Positions 25,102 through 36,573 of a stretch of DNA of 64,000 bases are shown piece after piece (positions within the stretch are counted from its first letter, which is position 1; each line of letters starts with the position of its first letter). The stretch is from positions 11,642,501-11,706,500 of the forward strand of contig JAJNNQ010000019.1 of the NCBI GenBank assembly GCA_027886175.1, written 5' to 3'. The notes below the pieces were generated by a model that was given only the letters and a program-made list of their open reading frames with translations, was not told the DNA's origin and searched no databases. This DNA is from Phylloscopus collybita (Eukaryota; Chordata; Aves; Passeriformes; Phylloscopidae). Made by a program: the position numbers and the translations under genes.

Positions 25102-25920
25102 AGCCTGGCAAAGAGAAGAAGTGTGACAACAGAAGCAAATACTGAGAGGTACATTTAAAATATTCAGAATTTTGGTGCCTGAGATTTTTTTGCTCCCAGT
25201 AAAAACCCTCTTTCAGCTGAAGAAGCTGGTGGGGAAATAGAAGGTAACTCCCTTCTCCTGCCTTAGTCAGGTCCTTCATGCTGCTGGAAGGATAAACTCT
25301 GTTAACTGTTGACATCAAGGTCCCCTACAAAAGACAAATATGCCATAGGAGCATGGTGAGGGGAATTGGATTAGGATAGAGATTTTTAATCAGCATCGGG
25401 CCTGACAATGAGCTAACACCACAACCAGCTGAGTGATTGAGAGTCCTGAAATGGTGAAATATTCAGTAAATGCTGTATTTTGTGTAATGCTGTAGCAGTG
25501 GCTGAAGCTTTTCTCAACCAAGATCAGAAGTGTCTTGTTCTTTTTTGGCTTTTTTATATGCTTTTGTCATAGTGCTCAGAAATGATGGGGCTGCATGGTG
25601 ACTTTCTTTAAATCACTGTGCTTATCTGAGAGGATTGGTTGCTAAAAACTTCAGGCGTTACCGTATCAGTAATATGAAGCTGTACTTGAAATTAAATCTT
25701 TATTGTGCCATACACTGCTGAAGGCTGTCCTTTTTCCATATTTCAATTCAAGGTGACCATGGTCATTGTGAATCATGAAGAAAGATGTGGCATCTCTGCT
25801 TTTTACCTGCAGATATGAGATGCAGAGGTGTCCGTGGCCAGCTTATGTACACTGAGGTGTTTGCCTTAAAACCAAACTTAGCTTAGCTTTAGCCAGCAAA
25901 AGCTGCCTAGTTTGTGGGGT

Positions 25921-26011
25921 GTTTTTGTTTTTTGTTTGTTTGTTTGTTTGTTTTTGTTTTTTGTTTTTGTGTTTTGTTGGGTTTTTGGTTTTTTTTTTTT
26001 TTTCTTTTTTT
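25921..26011. repeat. GTTT-type simple repeat grading into poly-T
   Basis: Interspersed GTTT and GTTTTT units are followed by a T-rich run interrupted by single C. On the opposite strand this reads as CAAA/AAAAC units and creates an artefactual lysine/threonine/glutamine-rich open frame. Confidence 0.95.
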
Positions 26012-26190
26012 CTGCTGTAAATGTTGAAAATGAAGGCACCTCCATGCAGTGGAATTCCTTTGTCTTTGACTTCTGTCTCAGGATTTGATGGAATGTACAC
26101 TAGACAGGGTGGTTTTTCTCCACTGACTCCATAAGGAGCCTCAATAATCACTTTGGATGGAACCCTGAGAAACCTGGACTGGGGAAAGCT

Positions 26191-26270
26191 GACCCTGTGC
26201 ATGGCAGAGGGGTCAGAACTAGGTATCTTTAAGGTCCCTTCCAACCCAGGACATCCTATGGTTCTGTGAC
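26191..26270 (+). mobile_element. Short CR1 LINE 3'-tail fragment
   Basis: The blocks CCCTGTGCATGGCAGAGGGG, GAACTAGGTATCTTTAAGG, CCCTTCCAACCC and CATCCTATGGTTCTGTGA match the last roughly 80 bases of the avian CR1 consensus in order. The terminal ATTCTATG-like repeat lies at the right, giving plus orientation. It is 5'-truncated to little more than the 3' UTR. Confidence 0.85.
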
Positions 26271-29200
26271 CCCTGTAGGTGACTTAATGAGCCCCATCTT
26301 AAGTAGAACAGTTTCCTGCTGAGTTGCCAGTGAACATCACACTCCCTTTTTCCTGACACTCTTAACAACATGCACATTTTATTACCAAAATTATTTCAAC
26401 ACCAGGTGTGCCGTTGGAACCTGCAGTCTTACCTGTGTGAAGTCACATTTTCCTCCCCAAAACACCCAGTTTTAGTCCTGCATGGTATTTTGCATCTGCA
26501 GTGCAGAAAGGCGCCACTTGTGCCAGTCTCATTTTGTTAGGAGCGGTGCACATGTTCATTTGCAGTTTTCTTTGTGTTTCTAATGGCAGGCAGCACGCAG
26601 AGCTAATTAATGGGGTACGGGAAGAAGTCACTGATGAGTACAGATTGAATATCTTCAGATAAGAAGAGCTGTGTGTCTCCTGTTGAGTTTAAAGAACAGC
26701 CCTGCTGAACCTTTGATATGCAGCCAGATGCAGCATGTAGAAGCAACCAAATCAAGGGTTAGAGGGGATGAAATTAGTTCAGTTGACTCTTACTTTCTAT
26801 CTGTACACTTCCAGAAATTATTATTACTTTGCGGGTAGCTAATCTAAATACAGAGGTGCTTAATTTTTTGCTCCCTAATTATAGAGGTCAGTACAACAAC
26901 CTTCATTATCTCATTCAGTGTTTTCTTGAAGTGGATGGAGAGGTTGGATCTTCTTGTATTTTCAGCATATCAACCTATTTTGATGCTTTGCAATGTAGAA
27001 GTTAAGCAGGGAGAACTGAAGAGTCATTCTTACATGGGGTTTCTAAAGTAATACACTTGGAGCTCAGGTGTTTTAGCTGTTTTCCTTTCTTGGTGGGAAT
27101 GTCAGTGTAGGTAGAATGGTTGTTGATGAAGAATCGCATTGAATGGCTCATGCTCATAGAAGTAGCTTTTCTGTTTAAAATGACATAAAATAAAAGTATG
27201 AACAGACAGGAAATGCAGCAGGAGCTACTAAACCCTTCTGATTATACTGGTTTTCTGCTTTGAGGAGAGAGAGGGTAGCACAGGATGGGTCTTGAGGTGA
27301 AGTTCTTGTCCTGCTGGTCTGGGGTTCAAGCAGAGTTTATTGACAAGGAATGATTTATGACCACATACACATTTCATCAGCAGGAATATTTCTACTTATC
27401 TCGAGTAGAGGAGCATTTTTCCAACCTGCAGTCACTGAGACACAACATGTCCCTGTTGCACATTTCATGAAAGTTAGAGGTGGGTGCCCTTGATCTTTTC
27501 CATCAGATTTACTCCATGGCAAGTGTCTTGCCTTTTTTTGTGGGGAATCCCATTGTGTTCTGCAGGCACAGCTTTGGTTGCTGCAGGCATTTCAGCCTGG
27601 CAGAGCCCCTCCATCCAGATCTCTGCCCAAATCCTTGTCACTGTGCAGTGAGAGGAGGCTTATAAGAAACAGAAAACTGGGGAAAAAAGATGGAAAGGTT
27701 TTAATCTTCAGGGCTGTTCTATGCCACTGCACAGATTTCCTGAAACAATTGCTCTGGCATTTGTTCCAGCCATCAAACCCAGAAGGAAATCCCTTATTTG
27801 GAGTATGATTTCTTTCTAGTTTCAGTCTATAAAGTGAACATGGGGGCATGATTAAATACTGAATGAAGGAGAACATCAGTGTTACTCCTTGAAAACCTTG
27901 ATTTTGATAGCTGCATGAATTTGTACTCTGAAGACTTTTCCACTGGGATAGCAAGTGACCTCATCATTTGCTGTGAAGAATGAGAAAGGTTTGCTGTTGG
28001 ATGCAGTTCAGCTGTGGGGTTTTGAGTTAATACTAGATTTCTCCTTTTGGGACAATGTGCTTGCTGTTCTTCCTGCATTGACTAGTCATTATTGATATCC
28101 CCATCTTCCCCCAGCTCCCTCCTTGACTCCTTGGGAAGGTCATACGCCTGGGATTTACAGCTCTTTTTGGTATATGGTGACTGTTATAGCAAAGATGAAT
28201 GGGAAGAGAAGGTCTTGTATGTTCCTCTGCCTGAAAACTTTCTCAAGGTTACAGATCTCGGGTGACTTTTATTGTTACCTTTTCTGACAACAGCCTCTTA
28301 ATGTGAAATAGGAACCGAAATAGAAGAGTGGCAACTAACTGGAGATAGACCTGAAAGGATTGGCATGGAGATACAAATTGCTTATTGTTTATAGTATTTG
28401 TCTACTTAAAGCCCATTTTCTCTCTTGAGAGTCTGGCTTACTTAAAAAGGAATTGCTGCACTGAGAGAAGTTTCCTATATCCTAACTGTGTTATAGAAAC
28501 ATGTTGTGAAAGCAGTTGCCATGAAATTGAATTACAGGTGTTGTATTCTTCATTGCTGAAATTGCTCTATTATATCACAGGCCTCATCGTTTTGTTTTGA
28601 ACAAATAACTGCAATTTAGTAGGAGCCTAAGAGATGATGGTATTAACAGTCAGGGGTTGTTTAAGGCTTCCTTAATGATGGAAAATTGTTCTTATCCATT
28701 TACCATGTGTTGCCTTCGTAAAAATGCATGTGCAGTGAATGGAAAAGGAAAACGGTTCCCTCATGGCATCGTTTTCCTAAGTTTGTTTATATATTTTTCA
28801 GTGTGTGAAACAAACTCCAGTAGGTTTTTAGATTAGTCAGGACAATATGGTCATTCATATGTAACTTGGACACAGCTCTGATACATCAAGCGGTGGCACT
28901 GGATGTGGTCAGATGTTTCACTTCATTCACTTTCATTTTGCTGGAATTAAGTACATGGTTGCTCAACCTAAAACTTCCCAGGTTTTTGTGGATTAGGGTT
29001 TTAAAAGATCCTTCAGGAAAATTTTTAAAAATAACTCTCAGTGGTGAAAGCAATTATTAGTTTAGGCCAGAATTTGAAACCAGTTTGTCTAGGTTTAGAT
29101 TCCTAATTGCTGCTCTGTGTGCTGCTTTCTCCCCAGCCCCCTCAGGCCCAGTTGCCTTTTCTTGGATGTGCTTTGCAGTTTACCCTGGAGCTTAATGTCT

Positions 29201-30818
29201 GTGAATTGCTGCATTTGGCTTGGAAATGGGGTAACTCCAACAGAAAAGGGATGCTTGCAGAGATCTTGGGCTTGAAAATTAACCTTTCTTCCCCTACTTC
29301 CAATCCAGGTCTATATTAATCTACAAAAGACACTCTGTACTGAAATTCAGAAGCAAAACCTGCTGTATCATATGGCTCAGAACAAGTTTTATCAGTTTCC
29401 TCTGTTCCAACCTGTTACTAGTGTAGAGATTTAGTAAAGTGTTACATATTCCTCCAACTTCACAGGGAAAATGAGGTTAGGAAGGATAGGGAGAGGTCAG
29501 TTTGTCCATCCCTGGCCTGAAGGCAGGACCTGTTCTTCCAGGTCCTGCTTTATCCTTGACAGATGGCTGTCTGACATGTCCTTAAAATTCCTCAGCCATC
29601 GAGGTTTGCTTACTTGCTTTGAGGTGTCACTTGTGGAAAGCCAATTAAATCTGCTTCAATGGTCTTCTTTTGCCCGTGTTCCATTAGCAATTAGGATCAG
29701 TTTTCTTGCTTGTTTCAGGATTTTTTATATACATGTTCTTTGCACATGTTTTTGTTTTATTTTCCCCTTTCCTGCTCCTCTCCTGATTTGAAATGTGATT
29801 TTTCAACATCTGCTTTCAGCCAGTTTGTGTCAGGCCTTTGATGCTCTGCCCACTTGGCTGAAGGTAGTATGCAAGTTTCTCTAATACTTCAAAAATTTCA
29901 ATTTCATGGCAATCTTTAAGAGTAGAAAAGGGAGTGGGGCAATTTTTGGAGTGAGTTCTTTTGAATGCTTATTTTTGCTGATAAACCTTGTATTGGTGCT
30001 TTTCCTCTTGTCTCTTGAAATGTGGTATGAGCAAATAAAACTGCTTCGCAAAGTTCTGTGAAAAATTAACATGCACTGTAATTTAGAAGATGGATCACTG
30101 GAGGGCATTTAAATGTTATGTTTTTGTTTTCTGCAAATTTTATTTTAAGGGAAACCAAATACCTAGCAAGGACTGCTTCAGAAATTCAACTAAGTGCTGC
30201 TGGTATTAAAAGAATTAAGAGAGGAGAAATGAGGGGCACAGACTGCACAGCCTAATGAGGGGACATAAGCCTAATGATGCAAAATTGCAAATTGCCCAAA
30301 TTACAAAGCGCTGTCCCCTGCATGCAGCTCTCCTTTTAGAGCTCTCCAGAGCTGCAGGGTCGGCTCAGGATTCAGATGTGCTGGCTGTGTCGTGTGCCTG
30401 TCCCAGCAGCCACAGAAGCCTCTGTGTGACTCCAGCCAGTGCTGCCACTCAGTGAGTTGGTGCCATGTGCTGACAGAAACCTTTGCAGGCTCTGACCTGC
30501 ACTGCTGGACAGAGTTGGAGTGGGCAAGGTGGGGAATGAACTTGTGGGATGACAGGAGAGAAGTGGTGTGGTGCAGTACCAGAGATGCAGGTTCCCTTGC
30601 CCAGCACACCTTTGTTTCTCTGCTGTTGGAGGCAGACTGGTCATCGTGGTTTGACATTGACCAAACTCCAGGCACACACAGAAGTTGGTCACTCACCCTC
30701 CCCTGCCACACCTGGGCAGAGGAGAGAAAAATTTAATGAAGTTTTCATGAGTTGAGGTAAGGACTGGGAGAAAATACTCCAAGGGCAAAACAGGCTCACC
30801 TTAGAGGTACAAAGTGAG

Positions 30819-30824
30819 TTTATT
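30819..30824 (-). terminator. AATAAA polyadenylation signal in the LTR
   Basis: TTTATT on the plus strand reads AATAAA on the minus strand, within the sequence GTAATAAACTC. Its place, downstream of the GC-rich middle and upstream of the LTR's outer end in minus orientation, fits a retroviral polyadenylation signal. Whether it still works is unknown. Confidence 0.5.
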
Positions 30825-31282
30825 ACTAACAAAATCAGAGGAGAATAGTGAAAAGTAAAATAAACCCTTAAAAACACCTTTTCCCTCAGCCTCTCCCTCC
30901 TTCCCACTGACAGCACAGGAGGATGGGGCATGGGGGGTTTGGTCAGTTCATCACCCGAGGTTTTTTGTGCTGCTCAGGGAGAGGAGCCCTTCCCCTGTGA
31001 GACCATGGGGACAGCTCCCACAGGAGACAGCTGTCCATGAACTTCTCTGGTGTGGATCCAATCTCAGGAGCAGCAGTCCTCCCTAAACTGCTGCAATGTG
31101 AATCCTTCCCATGGGCACACAATCCTCCCAAAACTACTGCGACATGGGTTGCTCTTCCATGGGCTGCAGTTTTCCAAGGACAGGCTGCTCCAGCCTGGAA
31201 GCAGGGCCCTCTCTCTCCACTGGGTCTCCCACTGGAGCACAGCCTCCTCCAGGCATCCACCTGCTCCAGCATGGGCACTTCC

Positions 31283-31532
31283 CCCAGGGACTGTGAGTGG
31301 ATCTCTGCATCCCCCGTGGATCCCCATGGGCTGCGGGTGGATCTCTGCATCCTCCATGGATCTTCATGGACTGTGCATGGATCTCCATCCCCTGTGGATC
31401 CCCATGGGCTGTGCATGGATCTCTGCATCCCCTGTGGATCCCCATGGGCTGTGCATGGATCTCTGCATCCCCTGTGGATCCCCATGGGCTGTGCATGGAT
31501 CTCTGCATCCCCTGTGGATCCCCATGGGCTGC
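31283..31532. repeat. 40-bp tandem repeat array inside the LTR
   Basis: Equivalent positions of the CCCATGGGCT motif (or its variants) fall at 31,283, 31,323, 31,363, 31,401, 31,441, 31,481 and 31,521. The period is therefore 40 bases, with one 38-base unit that lost two bases. Each unit contains GGATCTCTGCATCC, then a GTGGATCC site, then CCATGGGCTG. The central and right-hand units are identical over most of their length, while the two leftmost are more diverged, so the array probably grew rightward. Because 40 is not a multiple of three and the unit is stop-free in every frame, the array produces overlapping open frames on both strands. Confidence 0.97.
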
Positions 31533-31717
31533 AGGGGCACAGCTGCTTCACCATGGCCTCACCATGGCCTGCAGAGGAATCCTGGTGCCTGGAGCAGCTC
31601 CTCCCCATCCTTCTCCACAGACCCTGGTGTCTCCATGTTGTTTCCCTCACATGTTCTCACCTCCTTCTCTTCCCTGGCTAGAAAAAAAACTGCACCCCAC
31701 TTTGTTTTGATTTCCTT

Positions 31718-31729
31718 CTTAAATATGTT
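31718..31729 (-). promoter_or_regulatory. TATA-like box of the LTR
   Basis: The minus strand reads CATATTTAAG followed by A/G-rich sequence, upstream of the GC-rich transcribed part of the LTR. In related avian LTR copies this same spot carries the TATA-like element. Activity in this copy is not known. Confidence 0.4.
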
Positions 31730-31907
31730 ATCACAGAGTCATTACCATCATCTCTAGTTGTCCCAGGCTTGGCCAGCAGCATGTCCATCCTCAGAGCCGT
31801 CAGGGATTGGCTCTGCCAGAGTTGGTGGAAGCTTCCAGCATCTTCTCACACAAGCCACCTCTGTGGCCCCCTGCTACCAAAAGAACAGGCTGTGCAAAAC
31901 CAGCACA

Positions 31908-34900
31908 GTGGTGCATTACTGATGAACAGCTTCAACTTCCCCAGCACCCCAGGGCTCCTGCTTGCAGCCAGGGCAGCATTTGGGGCACTGCAGGGTGAGG
32001 GTCCTAAAAGGGCAGAGGTGTTTTGATGGGACAGCAAAACCAGAGCCCAGGCTCGCAGATAAAAGAAAGGTAAAAATACAGGTTTGGTTTTTTTTTTTTC
32101 AGAGGAGTGTTTACCTTCTTGCTGCCTGCTCTTCCTGACCCATAAAAGCTGCCAACTGTGGTGTCAAGCTGATAAAATGTTCACACAGCTCTAGCCAGAG
32201 CAATGAACTATAACCAAAATAACTGAGGGATGTTTGGATTTTTTCCCCTGGCTTTTGCCAAGAATTCAGGCAAAAGTGTAAAAAATATATTCTTCTCACT
32301 GGTGTCACTTTTTGCTCCTAAAATCCATTTGTATAAGCATGTCTGTCTTACCTTTGGGGTGCTGGTTATTACTGGTCAAGGATGAAACACAGCCTTGGCT
32401 TCAGTTCTGTGATCTTGATAATAGTGAGATACCTGATAGTCTTGTGCAGCCTGTGTACTGAGAGATGTGATAACCAGATATTTCTTCTGCTGATGGCTGA
32501 CTGCTCATCTGAGTAAACTGGAATAATTCAGGGGAAGTCTTAGGTTTCCTTTAGAAGTAGAACAAAGCATTTTGCATCGAGTGCAAAATCATTTGTGATA
32601 AGTGATGAGATTACTAGTCAAAGCAGAATAAAAACTGGGAGAGATGTAATTCATTGTTTTATTTTTTTCAAGCTGCTGACATGACGTGAGCGTTGCTAAT
32701 GCAGTCTGAAGTACAAATGATCTGCAAAATTCCCTGATAACTACCTGGGAATTCATATTCCATCAGCAACTTCTATGTTATCATAAATGAGACAGCTTGA
32801 AAGGCACTTGTTGCGTTTTGTATTGCATGCAAAAGTCATTTACACTTCAAATGAACTAGCCTAGATTATTTTTGATGGTTCTTTCCTGCACAGCTTTCAT
32901 AAGCAATGGAACAATGCTGAATTACTACTCTATAACATTTAACAAGAATCATGGGGTGAGGAGATGTGGCAAATAAACACCCTGGTGAAGCTGCTTAGCA
33001 GCTGGGATTGTAAAAACAGGGCTTCAAGTCAGATTGGGATGTCTGATCACCTCTGAAAATTAACAAATGTTTAGATTTCAATTGTAATCTATTTTTCTGC
33101 TTTGGTAACAGAGCTCAGAGGGTGAATGTGTATTTGTCTCTTGCATGCCCAGGCTCAGCCCCAGTGGCTGGTTTCCATCCAGTGTGAATGGTCAGAGGCA
33201 TGAATTCAGGTGATGCAGAGAGGGAGGATGAGCATGGAGTTTGGTCTTCATCCTGGAGGTGAAATAAACCTAAGGGAGTCTCTCCAAAGCTCATTCTCAG
33301 CTGTTGTAAACCAGCCCAGTTTCAGTATAACTGAGGCTGAGGATCTGTCCATGTGACTTTATCTATGCTGTGTACAGCCGCTGATGAAATAGAAATGCAT
33401 GTTGGGGTGATGTAGGCTGTGTGTAAGGATGAAGTAGGAGTGTGCCTAAAAGCCTTCTAATCTCCAGTTTGTTCAATTCCTGCTATTTATCTCCCCATCA
33501 CCATTCCTATATCTCTGTATTAATCTGGAAGGCTCTCCATGCTGAATATGATGAATGTGCAAAGGCCCAAAAAGGCCTGGAATGCTCATGGCTGTGGTGT
33601 TAAAGATAATGATATGGTGTTTCTAGTCCAGATGCAATCCTGGAAAGCATGAAAACAGCTTTGGGATGTATGCTCATCATGCTAGGAGAGGTCAGCAGGA
33701 GGTACATGCTCACAAACTAATTGGACTTCTGGGATTCTGTTTTAAGGTGTGCCTTCATATAAAACAATGTGTGTACCCAGGATGTGCTGCTTGGTTGTTT
33801 CCTAAACTGACAGTTGTTTTAAGATAAGAGATGTTTTTATTTCACTGAAGCCCTTTTTGTCCAAGTCCAAAAGAGCCTGGAAACTATTATCTCACGGAAA
33901 AATACCTTGGGGTATGTGTGTGAAAAAGGTGATGTGTTCTGCAGTGCTGGCAGGGTCACCCTGAGTGCCTCAGTCTCCTTACTGAATGCTGTTTATGAAG
34001 GAGAAAAACTGGCTTGAAATGCAAAGAATGTGAGTGGCTGTGGGCTTTATCTAGCAGGGTACATCGTTAATTTAGGGAGGTGTTGCTACCTGGGGGAGGC
34101 TCTTCATCCTCCCTCTGTGGCTGGAGTGATAGGAATGCTGTGTGTTGACTTTTAATGAATATTCATCAGCTGTGTGTGTCAGGGGTGGTTTTATAGACTG
34201 TCACTGCAGCCTTATCTTAGGCATTAGGGAGAGGAGGCAGCTCCTGGGTTTGGTGTCTGATGTTGGGCAGGGTAAAATACCTCACCCTGTGAGCCTGGGA
34301 GGGCCAAAGCTTGTGGGTACTGAAAGGGAGCCCAGCACTGCTCAGAGAATACCAAACAGGGAGTAGTGCCCAAGGACAAGGAAACGTAGGAAAACAAAAA
34401 GGAATCCTGAGTAGGCAGTAAATATTGTGCTTAGGAGGCTTCTCTTCTCATCCCCTGAATTTATGGCCTCAGTGCCTGCACTTTCCATCTTGCATCACTG
34501 TTCTGGGCCTGCCTAGGTGATTGTGTGCTGACCTTTCTCATTTTTTATAACTCTTGCATGCCAGGATAGTACTAACAGGGTTGTGGGGCACATTTTAAAG
34601 CCCCCCAAGGTTTTTTTGTTGTTTTTGTTTCCTGTGATTGGATTACCCATTCCCAGTACTCTGCTGGTCTCTATTTGCCTCTAAAAGGCCCTTCATGATT
34701 CCCAGTGCCCTTCCAGAAACACCTGTCCTTGAGATGTCTGGAGACAATTTGAGTTCTGCCATCTTAGGCAAAGCTCTGAGTTTTGGGAGCCAAGTGGGGA
34801 TACAGTCTGGATCCTGCTGCTGGCTTTTATTGGGATTCATGTTCTCTGGACTTAGGTGTGTAAGATTTAATAGTGCAGCCTAAACTACTTGTCTGGGTGT

Positions 34901-35376
34901 TCCTTTCTGTGAGTGGGCAGAGGTGGCTGCAGATGCTGTGTGTGTGGAACACCATCTCTCTTCTCACAGTGTGCTGGTTACTGGGAAATCAACTCCAACA
35001 CCAAAGGGTCCCTACTCTTCCCTCCTGGGCTTCACCTTCTCTAGCACAAAGTACCAGGCAAAATAAATTTAAACCACAAAGTTCATCTTGAAACAAGATC
35101 ATGCCACTGAATATTCCCAGAGCCTTGTGTGATGCAGACATACACTGTCCTTGATGTGGAGAGAGAGGTGCTGGGGTGAAGAACAGAAGAATGGAAAGAA
35201 AATTGCCTTCATAAAGTAGTTACTGAGGTGGATGAGCCAGATTTGACATGTCATACTTGGCAGTTCATTGAAATAGGTTTCACTGTGACATTGTTTGCAG
35301 GATAACTTTGCATCTCAGCTGATTATGCCCTTTCTTGTCTTACTAGCTTGTATCTGGATAAAAACGTGCTTTTTCA

Positions 35377-35378
<2 letters not shown>
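31908..35378. other. Unique non-coding sequence, no gene seen
   Basis: No exon or further retroviral internal sequence was found on either side of the LTR. A candidate conserved element at 32.56-32.91 kb is listed separately. The remainder holds only short chance frames of up to about 80 codons. Confidence 0.5.
32560..32910. other. Candidate conserved non-coding element
   Basis: AT-rich sequence with an octamer-like TTTTGCAT, a TGACATGACGTGAGCG stretch holding an ACGTGA core and two CpGs, TTGCATGCAAAA and several TAAT/ATTA cores. Such clustering is typical of vertebrate developmental enhancers but is not proof. Conservation was not tested. Confidence 0.25.

Positions 35379-35427
<49 letters not shown>
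35379..35427 (+). repeat. T49 homopolymer tract
   Basis: Forty-nine consecutive T, the longest homopolymer in the window. There is no nearby TTTATT on the right-hand side and no recognisable retrocopy body, so its origin is unclear. Confidence 0.95.
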
Positions 35428-36547
35428 CCTTTGGATTAACAGCAAATCACTGCTTCTTTGTTAGGTGATTGAGGTTTTAATTTTCCGTGCTGAAATCACC
35501 CAGCAGCTGTTTAAATGAAAAATCTGTTTTGTAAGAAAAACAGAACAACCCAAAAATTACCAGTAGCTAAAAAGTACTTGCAGCATCTGTTGTTTAACTG
35601 TATCCATGTTGCAATTAACAACAAACTGTAATAACATATCAGCATTTAGCTCCATTATTTTTATTTCTTTTTTTTTTTGTATTACTTTATTATACTTTCA
35701 AGTGGGTTCTGCAGAAGTACAAAAGATTATAACAATACTTAATAAAAATGAATAGGCAAATATATAAGCTTATTATAATTTTGTGTGAAGTCTGTTGGAG
35801 TTGTAAAATTTTTCTTAAAATAAACAAATTGATAGAAAATTATAACACTTCCAGAAAAGAGGTATATGAGCAATGATTAGACTCACACCTGTTCAGCCAC
35901 TAAAACTTAATTGCTTGTGATTTTGTGTTTGAGGGCTCCATATTTCACTCCTGTCATGCTGTTCAATTTGGGATCTCTGTATTATTATTTTCTTATTTCT
36001 TGCTTGCACATGGCTACAGACAGGTGTTCTCTGAGTTATTACAGTTCAATATCATATCAGCCCCTGGGTTCATGTTTAAAGCTGTTTCACATCAGTGTAA
36101 ACTGGCCCAGGGTTGGCTTAGAAAGTGATGGAGGCAGCTCCTCGGGCACGTTCCCAGCTCCTTGCCCTGCTGTGGAAGGACATGGTTGCAGGCTCACAGG
36201 TCTGACTCATCTCTTGCCTCTGGCAGTAATTTAGCTAATTATCTCAAATATACCACCTGAACTTAGATGAACTCCTGCGTGCAGGTAAAATCTGGGGTTC
36301 TCAGTTTTTGTGCACTGCTGACATCAGTGTGTGCACGGTCTGACTGACAGTAATTTTTCTAATTTGTGAAGCAGAATTTGTGAACAGGACACCCATTCCA
36401 TGTATTCCACATGCAGACAGTTGATTGAATAGTTCAGTCAGCTCTTGCTTACATATATCTGCAGAAATATCCTCTCCACACAGATGGTGTATCAAATGGA
36501 GACACTTAAGCTGGTGTTCTGGTTTTTACTTTTTCCTTTTTTCCCCC

Positions 36548-36573
36548 TTTTTTTTTTTGTGTGTGTGTGTGTG
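36548..36573. repeat. T11-(GT)7 simple repeat
   Basis: A run of 11 T continues into seven GT dinucleotides. The alternating purine-pyrimidine part could adopt Z-DNA but is short. It is likely length-polymorphic. Confidence 0.9.

Larger units (their letters stand above)
25102..30643. other. Mostly unique non-coding sequence, no gene seen
   Basis: Contains one short CR1 tail and a GTTT simple repeat (both listed). Open frames of up to about 136 codons occur on both strands around 25.8-26.2, 27.6 and 30.3-30.7 kb. The first is generated by the simple repeat (K/N/T/Q-rich translation) and the others show no domains or splice support. Confidence 0.5.
30644..31907 (-). mobile_element. Solo LTR of an avian endogenous retrovirus
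   Basis: The block matches, in order, a long LTR family that I recall from songbird assemblies. It has a TGTGGTGGGTTGAC-like left edge (here degraded), a GAGAAAAATTTAATGAAG and ATGAGTTGAGG block, then GGGCAAAACAGGCTC. A GC-rich middle follows with recurring 'CCATGGGCTGCAG'-type phrases, and a right edge reads GAAGCTTCCAGCATCTTCTCACA ... CCCCCTGCTACCAAAA. Read on the minus strand it shows a TATA-like CATATTTAAG (31,718-31,729 complement) and an AATAAA signal (30,819-30,824 complement), the layout of a retroviral LTR. No gag, pol, env, primer-binding site or second LTR is visible nearby, so it appears to be a solo LTR left by recombination. I could not find a target-site duplication, and both edges are uncertain by several bases. 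Confidence 0.7.

Noticed and set aside
25843..26244. 133-codon minus-strand frame rich in K, T, N and Q
   Set aside because: Created by the GTTT simple repeat and a CR1 tail.
31283..31532. Regular repeats as a possible CRISPR array
   Set aside because: The units are contiguous with no unique spacers, and the window is vertebrate.
30943..31650. A 235-codon minus-strand frame, and plus-strand frames of 214 and 235 codons over the same DNA
   Set aside because: All are produced by the stop-free 40-bp array inside the LTR. The translations are frame-rotated copies of one nucleotide unit with no domain.
32488..32535. CTCATCTGAGTAAACTGG, reminiscent of the MIR tail
   Set aside because: Short and without upstream MIR core matches.
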